From contig JALOOO010000010.1 in the NCBI GenBank assembly GCA_025454375.1, positions 1 through 49,059 on the forward strand: a DNA stretch of 49,059 bases, in the 5' to 3' direction. Shown here one piece after another: positions 8,486-16,114 of this stretch (the stretch's first letter is position 1; the number at the start of each line of letters is the position of its first letter). The stretch is from Leptolyngbya sp. Prado105. GTDB lineage: Bacteria > Cyanobacteriota > Cyanobacteriia > Leptolyngbyales > Leptolyngbyaceae. Position numbers and translations under genes: made by a program. The notes beneath the pieces were generated by a model. The model searched no databases. It saw nothing but the letters and a program-made list of their open reading frames with translations, and had not been told where the DNA came from.

Positions 8486-8515
8486 TGTCAAACTGAGTAC
8501 GACAGGCTGTAAAAT
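8486..8515 (+). promoter_or_regulatory. Possible petE promoter
   Basis: TGTCAA (8486-8491) and TAAAAT (8510-8515) with an 18-bp spacer, 42 bp before the plastocyanin start. This would let petE be transcribed separately from psbV-psbV2. Picked by eye. Confidence 0.35.
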
Positions 8516-8556
8516 GTAGAAACAGTCTAGAGAACAATGTCGTTCGAGAATTTACT

Positions 8557-8961
8557 ATGAAATCGATCGCTTCCGCTATTCGGGGTCTGTCCCTGGCGTT
8601 CTGTGCAGTATTACTGATTGTAGGCAGCCTCTTCCTTTCTGCTGCTCCCGCTTCAGCAGATACCGTCTCGGTCAAAATGGGTGGCGCTAAAGGTTTGGTC
8701 TTTGAACCCGCTGTTGTAACCGTGAAGCCTGGAGACACGATTCAATTTGTCGTCGGTCAGTTACCGCCTCATAACGTTGTGTTTGACAAGGTTCCGGGTG
8801 CAGATGCTGCCTTGGCTGCAAGCCTGTCTCATAAAGGCTTAGAAGGTGCAAAAAAGACCTTTGACATTACGATTCCGGCTGATGCTCCCAAAGGCGAATA
8901 TAGCTACTTCTGCTTGCCTCACCGGGGTGCAGGCATGGTGGGTAAAGTTGTTGTGGAATAG
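8557..8961 (+). CDS. petE: Plastocyanin precursor
   Basis: A 134-aa precursor with a Sec signal peptide ending ASA (residue 34), mature protein DTVSVKMGG. The four type I copper ligands are all present: His72 (PPHNVVF), Cys119 (YFCLPH), His122 and Met127 (GAGMVGK). It is a lumenal carrier from cytochrome b6f to photosystem I. It sits between psbV2 and the cytochrome c6 gene. In many cyanobacteria petE is induced by copper while petJ is repressed by it (PetR/PetP system). No operator could be recognised here. Confidence 0.97.
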   Translation: MKSIASAIRGLSLAFCAVLLIVGSLFLSAAPASADTVSVKMGGAKGLVFEPAVVTVKPGDTIQFVVGQLPPHNVVFDKVPGADAALAASLSHKGLEGAKKTFDITIPADAPKGEYSYFCLPHRGAGMVGKVVVE

Positions 8962-9036
8962 TTTCAGTTCTTCTCGGTTTTGAAGTCTAATCCCCTTCTA
9001 GAATAGGGTGAGGTTTGTGGCGCAGGATTGAGGAGA

Positions 9037-9438
9037 ATGAACAGTAACCCGCTCAAATGTTGGTCGAAAGTTGCGATCGTGCTAGTCATGTGCATGATCG
9101 CAATTTTTGTGCTCATTTCTCCTGCTTTAGCAGAGCTTCCGAATGGAGAACAGTTATTTAATTCCAATTGTTCAGCTTGTCATATTGGCGGCAATAACGT
9201 GATCATTTCACACAAGACGCTGAGAAAAGAGGCGCTTGAGAAATACGAGATGAATTCATTAGCAGCAATTCGCAACCAAGTGATTCACGGCAAAAATGCG
9301 ATGCCTGCCTTTGACGGGCGATTAAGCGATGAGGAGGTTGAGGCGATCGCAACTTATGTGTTGGAACAGGCGGAAATCGATTGGACTACTAAAGTCGAAG
9401 CGAGTGAAACAGAAGAGAACTCTGTTTCGCAGTCGTAA
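9037..9438 (+). CDS. petJ: Cytochrome c6 (soluble cytochrome c-553)
   Basis: A 133-aa class I cytochrome c. The signal peptide ends ALA before ELPNGEQLF. The haem site is CSACH (45-49) and Met89 in NAMPAF is the axial Met typical of high-potential c6. An acidic/Ser-rich 16-residue tail (from about 118) extends past the usual end. It is the haem-based alternative to plastocyanin. The start is not certain: AGGAG touches the ATG at 9037 too closely for an ordinary ribosome binding site, and an in-frame TTG at 9028 is possible. It ends only 8 bp from the convergent NlpC/P60 gene. Confidence 0.93.
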   Translation: MNSNPLKCWSKVAIVLVMCMIAIFVLISPALAELPNGEQLFNSNCSACHIGGNNVIISHKTLRKEALEKYEMNSLAAIRNQVIHGKNAMPAFDGRLSDEEVEAIATYVLEQAEIDWTTKVEASETEENSVSQS

Positions 9439-9446
9439 ATTGAGCA

Positions 9447-10085
9447 TCAAGGGGAGTAGCTTTGAATCACCCTGCCTGCGCCCCGGTACTGAGCGAAGTA
9501 AGTCTGGCTTACCGCATCTCCGTCGGGTGAAAGCAGATCAATACCAATGCCATTTCGCCCCTGATCCTTTCCAGAGCTATGAATATAATGGCGATCGCCT
9601 AAGTAAAGTCCAACATGCGTCGCTTTCTCAGGCGTGCCAAAAAATACTAAATCGCCCTGCATCAACTCTTCGATCGGGTGCAAAAAAGCTTCTTGCTGAT
9701 ACGCATCTCTAGGTAAGCGAACTCCTACTGACGCAAAAGCCGCTTGCATCAATCCTGAACAGTCATAATTCGGCGCAACCGTTCCGCCCCAGAGATATTC
9801 ATTGGGGACAGCCATCGCAGCTTGAGTAAAAGCAATGATTTCAGGAATGCGATCGCGAATTTCCTCCTCTGTCCAAACTGGCGCTTGATAGGGGAGTTCA
9901 ATTTCTTCTAAAAATTGCAGATCACTTGTGTCAAGCCAGCCTGGATAATCATCCTCGCAAGTCATGACTTTTAGCGGTGACTCTGACAAAATCCGAATAT
10001 AGCGACCTGCTGCCGCTTGGGTTGCCAGACGAGTTAAATCTGGTGAATCGTAGAGATTGAGATTCGCGATCGTGCGATATTGCAT
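9447..10085 (-). CDS. NlpC/P60 cell-wall peptidase with bacterial SH3 domain
   Basis: A 212-aa protein. An SH3b-like domain occupies about residues 1-60 (SDLQFLE at its end), followed by an NlpC/P60 papain-like domain with catalytic Cys109 in YDCSGL, His157 in THVGLYLG and a third polar residue near His169. The arrangement matches the structurally known Anabaena/Nostoc gamma-D-glutamyl-diamino-acid endopeptidase, which cleaves stem peptides during peptidoglycan recycling. No signal peptide is seen, in keeping with a cytosolic recycling role. It is divergent from the beta-lactamase-fold gene with a 26-bp gap, so the two promoters must overlap coding sequence or each other. Confidence 0.9.
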   Translation of the reverse strand: MQYRTIANLNLYDSPDLTRLATQAAAGRYIRILSESPLKVMTCEDDYPGWLDTSDLQFLEEIELPYQAPVWTEEEIRDRIPEIIAFTQAAMAVPNEYLWGGTVAPNYDCSGLMQAAFASVGVRLPRDAYQQEAFLHPIEELMQGDLVFFGTPEKATHVGLYLGDRHYIHSSGKDQGRNGIGIDLLSPDGDAVSQTYFAQYRGAGRVIQSYSP

Positions 10086-10111
10086 AAGACAGAAATTTCA
10101 CTCAAGCGAGT

Positions 10112-11047
10112 ATGACTTTTTTTCACAAAGACGAACGGTTAGAACCCTTAGGCGATCGAGTGTTGCAAGCGACTTGGCGAGAATTTCCCACGCTTGCCCC
10201 AAACCAGATCGCAATGACCTGGATTGTGTATGACTCGCCTGTGTTCGTCAATACTGGCGGCGCAATTCGCCCTGAGGAATTTTGGCAACATTCACCGAGA
10301 GGCTTTTCATATCGAGGGGTTGAGACGATCTATCCCGCCAGCGTGGTCAAGTTATTTTATTTAGTGGCAGCCCATGAATGGCTAGAGCGTGGCATGATTC
10401 CCGCTTCAGCAGAACTCGATCGAGCGATGCGGGATATGATCGTCGATTCGAGCAATGATGCCACAGGATTAGTCGTCGATGTTTTAAGTGGAACAACGGG
10501 CGGTCCCGAATTGCCTGCTGCTCCATTTGAAACCTGGAAGTATCAGCGCAATATTGTCAATCGGTATCTCCAATCGCTCAACTGGTCAGAGTTCGCCACG
10601 ATCAATGTGAATCAAAAGACTTGGTGTGATGGTCCTTATGGGCGTGAGAGAGCCTTTTACGGAGAGGATTTTGAGAATCGGAATATGCTCACGACTAATG
10701 CTTCTGCGCGGTTGTTGCATAGTGTCGTGGGAGGAGTTGCGGTGACTCCAGAGCGATCAAAATTAATGATGAATTTGTTAAAGCGATCGCTCAATCCTGC
10801 TGATCTTGAGGCTGATCCTGAAAATCAAGTGGTGGGATTTATCGCAGGGGGTGTACCTCAACCCTGTGGCGTTTGGTCAAAAGCAGGCTTGATGAGTCGA
10901 GTGCGCCATGATGCAGCGTATGTAGAAGTTCCAGGATTGCAGCCTTATCTACTCGTCGTCTTTACCGAAGGCAAGGCACATAGTAATAACGAAGAGATTT
11001 TGCCCTTTGTGACTCGCCAAGTGACAGCCGCGATGCAGGAGATTTAG
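10112..11047 (+). CDS. Class A beta-lactamase-fold serine hydrolase
   Basis: A 311-aa protein with the penicillin-recognising motifs: S77-x-x-K80 (PASVVK), an SxN-like SSN at 113-115 and a late KAG triad (WSKAGLMS) in place of KTG. It lacks an obvious signal peptide, which argues against a secreted antibiotic-resistance lactamase. Its neighbour is a cell-wall peptidase, so a peptidoglycan-related amidase or peptidase role is more likely. That is inference. It ends at the base next to the stop of the minus-strand GTPase gene, with no spacer at all. Confidence 0.8.
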   Translation: MTFFHKDERLEPLGDRVLQATWREFPTLAPNQIAMTWIVYDSPVFVNTGGAIRPEEFWQHSPRGFSYRGVETIYPASVVKLFYLVAAHEWLERGMIPASAELDRAMRDMIVDSSNDATGLVVDVLSGTTGGPELPAAPFETWKYQRNIVNRYLQSLNWSEFATINVNQKTWCDGPYGRERAFYGEDFENRNMLTTNASARLLHSVVGGVAVTPERSKLMMNLLKRSLNPADLEADPENQVVGFIAGGVPQPCGVWSKAGLMSRVRHDAAYVEVPGLQPYLLVVFTEGKAHSNNEEILPFVTRQVTAAMQEI

Positions 11048-12508
11048 TCACTTGGCAGGTTTGCGGGCAGAGAGATCCAATTTGCCTCTTAGCTCGTTTT
11101 TAATTCGGTTCAGAATCGAATCTTCGTCTAATGAGGAGAGAATCCTAGTTACGACCGCTTTCGGGCTTTCTGTGCCCCAAGAGGCATCATTCGCCAGGTA
11201 AACTTTGGCGATTTGAGCGATCGCATAAGACGAAACCCCTGCGACTCCACCTTGAGTCAATGCAACCGAAAGGTAAGGCGCAAGAGATAATCCGCCTGTT
11301 GCTGGAGCCGATACGCCAAGCAATCCCTTGAGTGAACTCAATCCCAAATTTGCGAAAAGCTCACTTGCCGTAATCCCACCCATTGCGACTGCGATCCTTT
11401 GCAGCAGCTTGATCGCACCTTGCTGGGTCATGCTAATCCCGTAGAGCTTGGACAAACTCATAATCATCGCCACATCGATCGCGGCACTGCTAATTAAATC
11501 CAAAACCATGATCGGATTGACCGCAGTCGCGATCGCTTTTGTCATCACGCCATTCCAGATCGTGCGATTTGCCGTCTGTTCGCGAATGTCGAGTTTGCGC
11601 TGCAATAAGCGATCGTGTACCTCATCGGCAAAGAGCATCGAATTTAGGGCAACGAGGGATTTTCCTTCTCGATGCAGCACTTCTAGAATCTTTAGCTTGA
11701 GATCTTGAACCTGTGGCTCAGTTTTGATCATTTGAGCAGACATCCGACCATCAGGACGTTTCACCGCACGCGCAACTAAGGGAGAAGCTGCCGCCATGAC
11801 AATCTCATCCGGTGAGAGTAGTTCTTTGACGCGCTCATCTCGGATTTTTTGATAAATGCTCATGCGATCGGTATCGGGATACTGATCAATCTTGTTGAAC
11901 ACGAGAATGATCGGTTTGCCAAAATTTCGCAGTTCTGAAAGGGCTTGAAATTCGACTTTGGTAATATCGCCTGAAATAATGAACAGCAATAGATCAGCTT
12001 GATGCGCCACCTGCCGCGCAAGTGCCTCTCTAGCTTCACCATTTACCTCATCGATTCCAGGCGTGTCGATGAGTTCGATTTGAGAATGATTCGCACTCGG
12101 GAGCGTGACTCTGAGAATCTCTTGGTCACTTCCCTCGATCGCTTCACTTTCAATACTCCAGTTTGCCGACTGCTGCGATCGCGTCACCCCGTGAATTGCA
12201 CCTGTCTCAAAAATCTGTTGACCGAGGAGAGCATTCAGGAGCGACGACTTCCCTCGTCCGACCATGCCAAACGCTGCAATCTGAACGACAAGACGATCAA
12301 GCTTTGCAAGCATCGTCTCCAGCCCGTGAATTTCTGACTCCAAACCCGATCGCTCTTGGGCGGTTAAATCTAGATTCTCCACTAACTCGCGTAGCGTTGC
12401 TTGAGCCTGTCGATAATTTAACTCGGTCTGGATCTGATCAAAGCCTGAAATCGCTTCGTCTAGTTCCTGATCCAAAGATTTGCCCGTATCGGAGATGGAG
12501 TCAGCCAT
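11048..12508 (-). CDS. Era/dynamin-like GTPase with DUF697-type C-terminal domain (paralogue 1)
   Basis: A 486-aa GTPase. Leading helices (1-75) precede the P-loop GMVGRGKSS (81-89). G3 is DTPGIDEV and G4 is NKIDQYPD. The C-terminal third has hydrophobic helices, starting ATAVNPIMVLDLISSAAIDVAMI, that resemble DUF697. This domain is found on membrane-associated GTPases. The protein is clearly paralogous to the one at 41407-42819: same domain order, same P-loop context, same NPI-x-x-LDLI helix and the same TWG/SWG segment near the end. Cell role unknown; membrane remodelling or stress GTPases are family guesses. Confidence 0.78.
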   Translation of the reverse strand: MADSISDTGKSLDQELDEAISGFDQIQTELNYRQAQATLRELVENLDLTAQERSGLESEIHGLETMLAKLDRLVVQIAAFGMVGRGKSSLLNALLGQQIFETGAIHGVTRSQQSANWSIESEAIEGSDQEILRVTLPSANHSQIELIDTPGIDEVNGEAREALARQVAHQADLLLFIISGDITKVEFQALSELRNFGKPIILVFNKIDQYPDTDRMSIYQKIRDERVKELLSPDEIVMAAASPLVARAVKRPDGRMSAQMIKTEPQVQDLKLKILEVLHREGKSLVALNSMLFADEVHDRLLQRKLDIREQTANRTIWNGVMTKAIATAVNPIMVLDLISSAAIDVAMIMSLSKLYGISMTQQGAIKLLQRIAVAMGGITASELFANLGLSSLKGLLGVSAPATGGLSLAPYLSVALTQGGVAGVSSYAIAQIAKVYLANDASWGTESPKAVVTRILSSLDEDSILNRIKNELRGKLDLSARKPAK

Positions 12509-12584
12509 AATTCACGTCGAGAAGTTTCCTCACTTCCCTTCATCCTAACAATGCCGTTCGGAAACGAGCATTCACTCGCATCGG

Positions 12585-12764
12585 TTAGCGATAACGGCGA
12601 TTGCGTCGAGCGACGATCGCTTTGCGCTTGCGCTTTTCCAAGGGCGTTTCAAAATGACGATGAGATCTCAGATCTGCCAAAATTCCAGCTTTCGAGACTT
12701 GGCGCTTAAAGCGGCGCAACGCTGAATCAATGCCTTCGTTTTCTCCTAAAACCACTTGGGTCAT
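12585..12764 (-). CDS. rpsU: 30S ribosomal protein bS21
   Basis: A 59-residue basic protein, beginning [20 protein letters not shown] and ending in NRRYR. The sequence is characteristic of bS21: one negatively charged N-terminal segment, [17 protein letters not shown] and then a K/R-rich tail ([14 protein letters not shown]). bS21 binds the small subunit platform next to the anti-Shine-Dalgarno and aids start-site selection. GGAG precedes the ATG by seven bases. It is flanked by the GTPase gene and an unknown gene, both on the same strand. Confidence 0.95.
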   Translation of the reverse strand: MTQVVLGENEGIDSALRRFKRQVSKAGILADLRSHRHFETPLEKRKRKAIVARRNRRYR

Positions 12765-12912
12765 GCTTGTTTCTCCAGTCGAGTAATTTGTGAGAGTGAT
12801 GGATGTGCTTTAGACGGACTCAGACAAAAAATCACTGTCCACACGTGAGTATGCACAGCATTTCACAGAATGAGCTACCTACCATTGAGCAGGTTAGCAC
12901 AAATCGCAGGCT

Positions 12913-14175
12913 TCAGCGCACTAATTGATTCACGAAACACAGATTTAAATCGCTGAAATTGATACTTAGTGCAAGGTGTAAGTTTTCCATCGCGGCGACG
13001 AGCCACTGGACGCGATCGCGGCTATATCCTTCGTAATGATGAAAGAGAACTGAAAATCTTTTCTCCAGATAAGGTTTGACGCGCCGACAGAGTAAAACGA
13101 TTTGCAATAAGAGTTGGGTAGTTGCCGTTGCCCCTAGATTTGAGAGCAGATCGATAAAGACAAAATGTTGCGGTTGCTGAATACTATCAATCACTAAGAA
13201 ATTCAGCAGTTGGCTGCAAGTTCTCACCATGAGAAAATCGCTCAGTGGCTGAGTTTCACTCTCTGAATAGGTATTGCCCAAAAACTGTCCAAGCTGCTTA
13301 TTAAAGTGGCGAGTCCCATAGCTTGGATTCACGGTATCGGTGAGATAGTGATAGAGTTCAGCTTTAAAGTGTGCGTAAGATTTTACTTGCTGACAATGCG
13401 CTGAAAATCTTTGAGCAATGTCTTTACAGGTATCGTTTCCGCGAATTTTTCCAGTAAATTGCTGTAAGGCTGAACTGAGCGATCGTTCATCAAGCAATGT
13501 TGGATTTTGAACCGGGTGAATCGATCGATCGCTTGAAGCGCGACGAACTTGATACGTGACATATTTAGATAAGTCAAGCTCGTATTGTTTCTGCCGCTCA
13601 GTTTGAAGTTGGCGAATTGAAGCTTTTTGAATATGGGGTGTCCCTTCGGTGACGAGGCAATGCTCATAGAGATAGGGATAGCGACGGATTAAGGTTCCGA
13701 AGGGTTGGGATTCGGCAAGGGTCGGTTCGGGTTGGAGAACGCTGGAGAGTCGTTTTAGCGTGAGGTATTGCTCGGTCTGCTGAAAGTCCTGGGTGAGTTG
13801 GCGTTGCTGCTTGATCAGGCGCGATCGCGAAAAATCTCCCGTAATCTGGCGGCTTGGTCTGGACTCGAATAATGCGACAAGTTCAGCAATCTCTTGATAT
13901 TGATGTGGGCGAGATTGCCAGCGGTTGATCAAAATATGACAGCAGCGGTTGAGAACAAACCGAAAATTTTGTGCGGCAACCGGGGATTGAATCAAGCGAT
14001 CAACTGTTTTTTGAAGTTCACGATCGGGATAGCCTGTGCCTTCAATAAATAAAAGACGAAATCTCTCAATGAGCAGATGAGGGGGTTCGGTTTGAACCCG
14101 CTCTAATAAATGATGATAAAGCTGCTCTTCTTCTTGCGTAATTCCGCGACTTTGATAGATTGACCCAGTATTCAT
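12913..14175 (-). CDS. Conserved-looking hypothetical protein, 420 aa
   Basis: I do not recognise this family. The frame is long, has normal codon use and begins with ATG. The protein is soluble and alpha-helical in character, rich in Gln, Arg and Leu. QQRQLTQDFQQTEQYLTLKRL (split by nothing hydrophobic) suggests helical repeats near residues 120-140. The most conserved-looking block is near the end: FLVIDSIQQPQHFVFIDLLS and then HHYEGYSRDRVQWLVAAMENLH, which may pack as a helical bundle. No catalytic motif, signal peptide or membrane helix was found. It lies upstream of rpsU on the same strand, with a 148-bp gap. Confidence 0.75.
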   Translation of the reverse strand: MNTGSIYQSRGITQEEEQLYHHLLERVQTEPPHLLIERFRLLFIEGTGYPDRELQKTVDRLIQSPVAAQNFRFVLNRCCHILINRWQSRPHQYQEIAELVALFESRPSRQITGDFSRSRLIKQQRQLTQDFQQTEQYLTLKRLSSVLQPEPTLAESQPFGTLIRRYPYLYEHCLVTEGTPHIQKASIRQLQTERQKQYELDLSKYVTYQVRRASSDRSIHPVQNPTLLDERSLSSALQQFTGKIRGNDTCKDIAQRFSAHCQQVKSYAHFKAELYHYLTDTVNPSYGTRHFNKQLGQFLGNTYSESETQPLSDFLMVRTCSQLLNFLVIDSIQQPQHFVFIDLLSNLGATATTQLLLQIVLLCRRVKPYLEKRFSVLFHHYEGYSRDRVQWLVAAMENLHLALSINFSDLNLCFVNQLVR

Positions 14176-14454
14176 ACTTCAGCGAGCCTCAACCCCAGAA
14201 TTCAGGAACAAGTAGGATGGAATGTGACGTTTCAGCAATTTGACCGGGGCAAGGTCAAAGTATGGCTTATCGTAATGGAATCCGTGAAAGCTCAGTGTAA
14301 TTTGAATCACTTTATCCCGACTTCATGCAGAAATGCGGGTTTTGCCTCACGTGTTTTTTACTACCAGACTTATTGGCTTCTTTCCGTGTTCCTAGCTTGT
14401 GATCCGGATCAACCTGATTAATTTATATAGGCTTAAAAAAGTCTGAGCAGTTCT

Positions 14455-14739
14455 TTAGCTCCAATCGTCTCGCTTCGCACCCCGCCCTTTATAGGGCTTC
14501 GTCTCTACATGAATCCGACGAGTTTGTTCAAATAGAGCGTCTTCTGTCAGGTTCCAATTTTTCAAAACTTTATCTAAATCGGCTTGAATGTCGCGTGCGC
14601 CTGGAAACCCGTTATAGCGAATCCGCAAGCGAGCCAGTTCAGAAAGATTCCAGTCGGTCGATTCACCAATCAGCAGTGAATCGACGATTTCGCGATCGCT
14701 TTTCCATAGAGGATGCTCTTGATCTTTTTGCTCCGTCAT
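14455..14739 (-). CDS. DUF3288 family protein
   Basis: A 94-residue cytosolic protein with HPLWKSDREIVDSLL at the start and LARLRIRYNGFPGARDIQ in the middle. Both are hallmarks of DUF3288, a family known to me only from cyanobacteria. Function unknown. The C-terminus is basic (KPYKGRGAKRDDW). It is divergent from the polysaccharide deacetylase gene, and the two start codons are 60 bp apart. The 279 bp on its downstream side (14176-14454) show no gene. Confidence 0.85.
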   Translation of the reverse strand: MTEQKDQEHPLWKSDREIVDSLLIGESTDWNLSELARLRIRYNGFPGARDIQADLDKVLKNWNLTEDALFEQTRRIHVETKPYKGRGAKRDDWS

Positions 14740-14798
14740 ATCTCACCGTGGAAATTACGCCCGTCAGTATAATACGGGAACGCGGGTTGAGGGGAGAA

Positions 14799-15587
14799 AT
14801 GGACAGGCTAATTCTTTTAAGCTTTGATGTGGAAGAGTTTGATGTGCCAGAGGAATATGGTCAGCCTTTGGATGAAAGGACAAAATTCAAAGTGTCGGCT
14901 GAGGGATTAGACCATGTGCTGGAATTGCTCGATCGCTTGAACATCAGAGCTACATTTTTCACGACGGCTTACTTCGCGATTCATCATCCTTCCAAACTGC
15001 TAGAAATTGCGAAAAAGCATGAAGTTGCGTCTCATGGGTTTTATCATGCTTCATTTTGTGTTGAGGATTTAGCCCGATCGAAGAAAGCGCTGGAAGAGAT
15101 TTTGAATCAAGAAGTTGCAGGGTTCAGAATGGCGCGACTTCAGCCTGTTGAAGATCATGAAATTCAGCGTGCAGGCTATCAGTACAATTCATCCATGAAT
15201 CCGACGTATTTACCCGGTCGATATAATAATTTTTCCAAACCTCGCCTTCCCTATCATTCGGGCAAACTACTGAATATTCCAGTTTCGGTTACGCCTGTGA
15301 TTCGATGTCCTCTCTTCTGGTTGAGCTTTAAGAATCTGCCGCTCCCGCTTTACAAACTTGCATCTCGGCTCACTTTGAATTGCGATGCTTACTTAAATTT
15401 GTACTTTCATCCTTGGGAATTTACAAACATTCGCGGATATCAATTGCCGGGATATATCAAAAAGCGATCGGGTCAACCGATGCTCGATCGTTTAGAGAAC
15501 TATTTGAAGTGGATGCAACCCTTTGGAACATTTGCAACCTTTTCTGAATTTCAACAGAGTTTAGATCCTAGAAATCTATTCCGTTAA
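14799..15587 (+). CDS. Polysaccharide deacetylase (NodB-like)
   Basis: A 262-aa protein of the NodB/CE4 family. SFDVEEFDVP (Asp10 in the first motif), the metal-binding ASHGFYHASF (His79 and His83), GFRMARLQP and the late YFHPWEF motif are all visible. This version of the family, with SFDVEEFD rather than TFDDG, is common at exopolysaccharide loci. The ATG at 14799 is chosen because GGGGAG precedes it and because the frame upstream is antisense to the DUF3288 gene. No signal peptide is seen. It is likely to act on a sugar polymer or its lipid-linked precursor; the substrate is unknown. Confidence 0.85.
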   Translation: MDRLILLSFDVEEFDVPEEYGQPLDERTKFKVSAEGLDHVLELLDRLNIRATFFTTAYFAIHHPSKLLEIAKKHEVASHGFYHASFCVEDLARSKKALEEILNQEVAGFRMARLQPVEDHEIQRAGYQYNSSMNPTYLPGRYNNFSKPRLPYHSGKLLNIPVSVTPVIRCPLFWLSFKNLPLPLYKLASRLTLNCDAYLNLYFHPWEFTNIRGYQLPGYIKKRSGQPMLDRLENYLKWMQPFGTFATFSEFQQSLDPRNLFR

Positions 15588-16114
15588 TCTAAGGGATTTG
15601 CGATCAAATAACATCCCTAAGCTTCGATTGGGTTCCACTACGCGTAAACGGCAAGCGATTGTCTCAACTCCACTGAAGGGGACTCAGCCTTGCTCGACTG
15701 ATGCAGCCCGCTTTAGCGGGGTTGGTTCGATTAGCCCGCCGTTCACGTGCGGGTGAACAAGCAACGCAGCAGGTCGATTTTATTCGTGAGCAAATCCCTA
15801 ACTACTAGGTTGAAGGCATTCTCAATCCAGGGTTGGGTGCTTCCTACCCCCAAGCAGAAGGTCATCGCTGTTGGAAATCTCAAACGGTTTCCCAACAAAA
15901 CATATACGCTTACGTAATTTTTCGCCTCTCAAAAGCGACTAGAACAAGTAACTATTGATACAAGCATTTGTAGTTACAACCCTTTAACGGGTCCCGTATC
16001 CCCCGTGAAAGTGTCGCCCTAATTAGGGGGCAAAATTCTGCTGAATCTCTGTAGGGAATTGAAGAAATCTTTACAGAATAACTTGTTTAGACTTGCAACC
16101 ATAGGAACTTGAAA
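15588..16114. other. 527-bp non-coding region with hairpins and a gene-like fragment
   Basis: No intact gene. A plus-strand frame is open from about 15585 to a TGA near 15754 without a good start. It reads LRLGSTTRKRQAIVSTPLK and then TDAARFSGVG, and may be the end of a lost (possibly transposase) gene. Several stems follow: CCCGC/GCGGG at 15707-15720; GTTCAC/GTGAAC at 15741-15758, overlapping a competing CCCGC/GCGGG pairing at 15735-15753; and a GCCCTAATTAGGG palindrome at 16016-16028. The last 90 bp, before the next gene, are AT-rich and would hold its promoter. Confidence 0.5.

Noticed and set aside
10112-11047. Antibiotic-resistance beta-lactamase
   Set aside because: There is no signal peptide and the motifs are only loosely class A; it more likely acts on cell-wall material.
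14595-14798. N-terminal extension of the polysaccharide deacetylase frame
   Set aside because: It is antisense to DUF3288, and a ribosome binding site supports the start at 14799.
15735-15758. Group II intron domain V or a known riboswitch
   Set aside because: The stems are too short and lack the domain V catalytic triad pattern or a known aptamer core.
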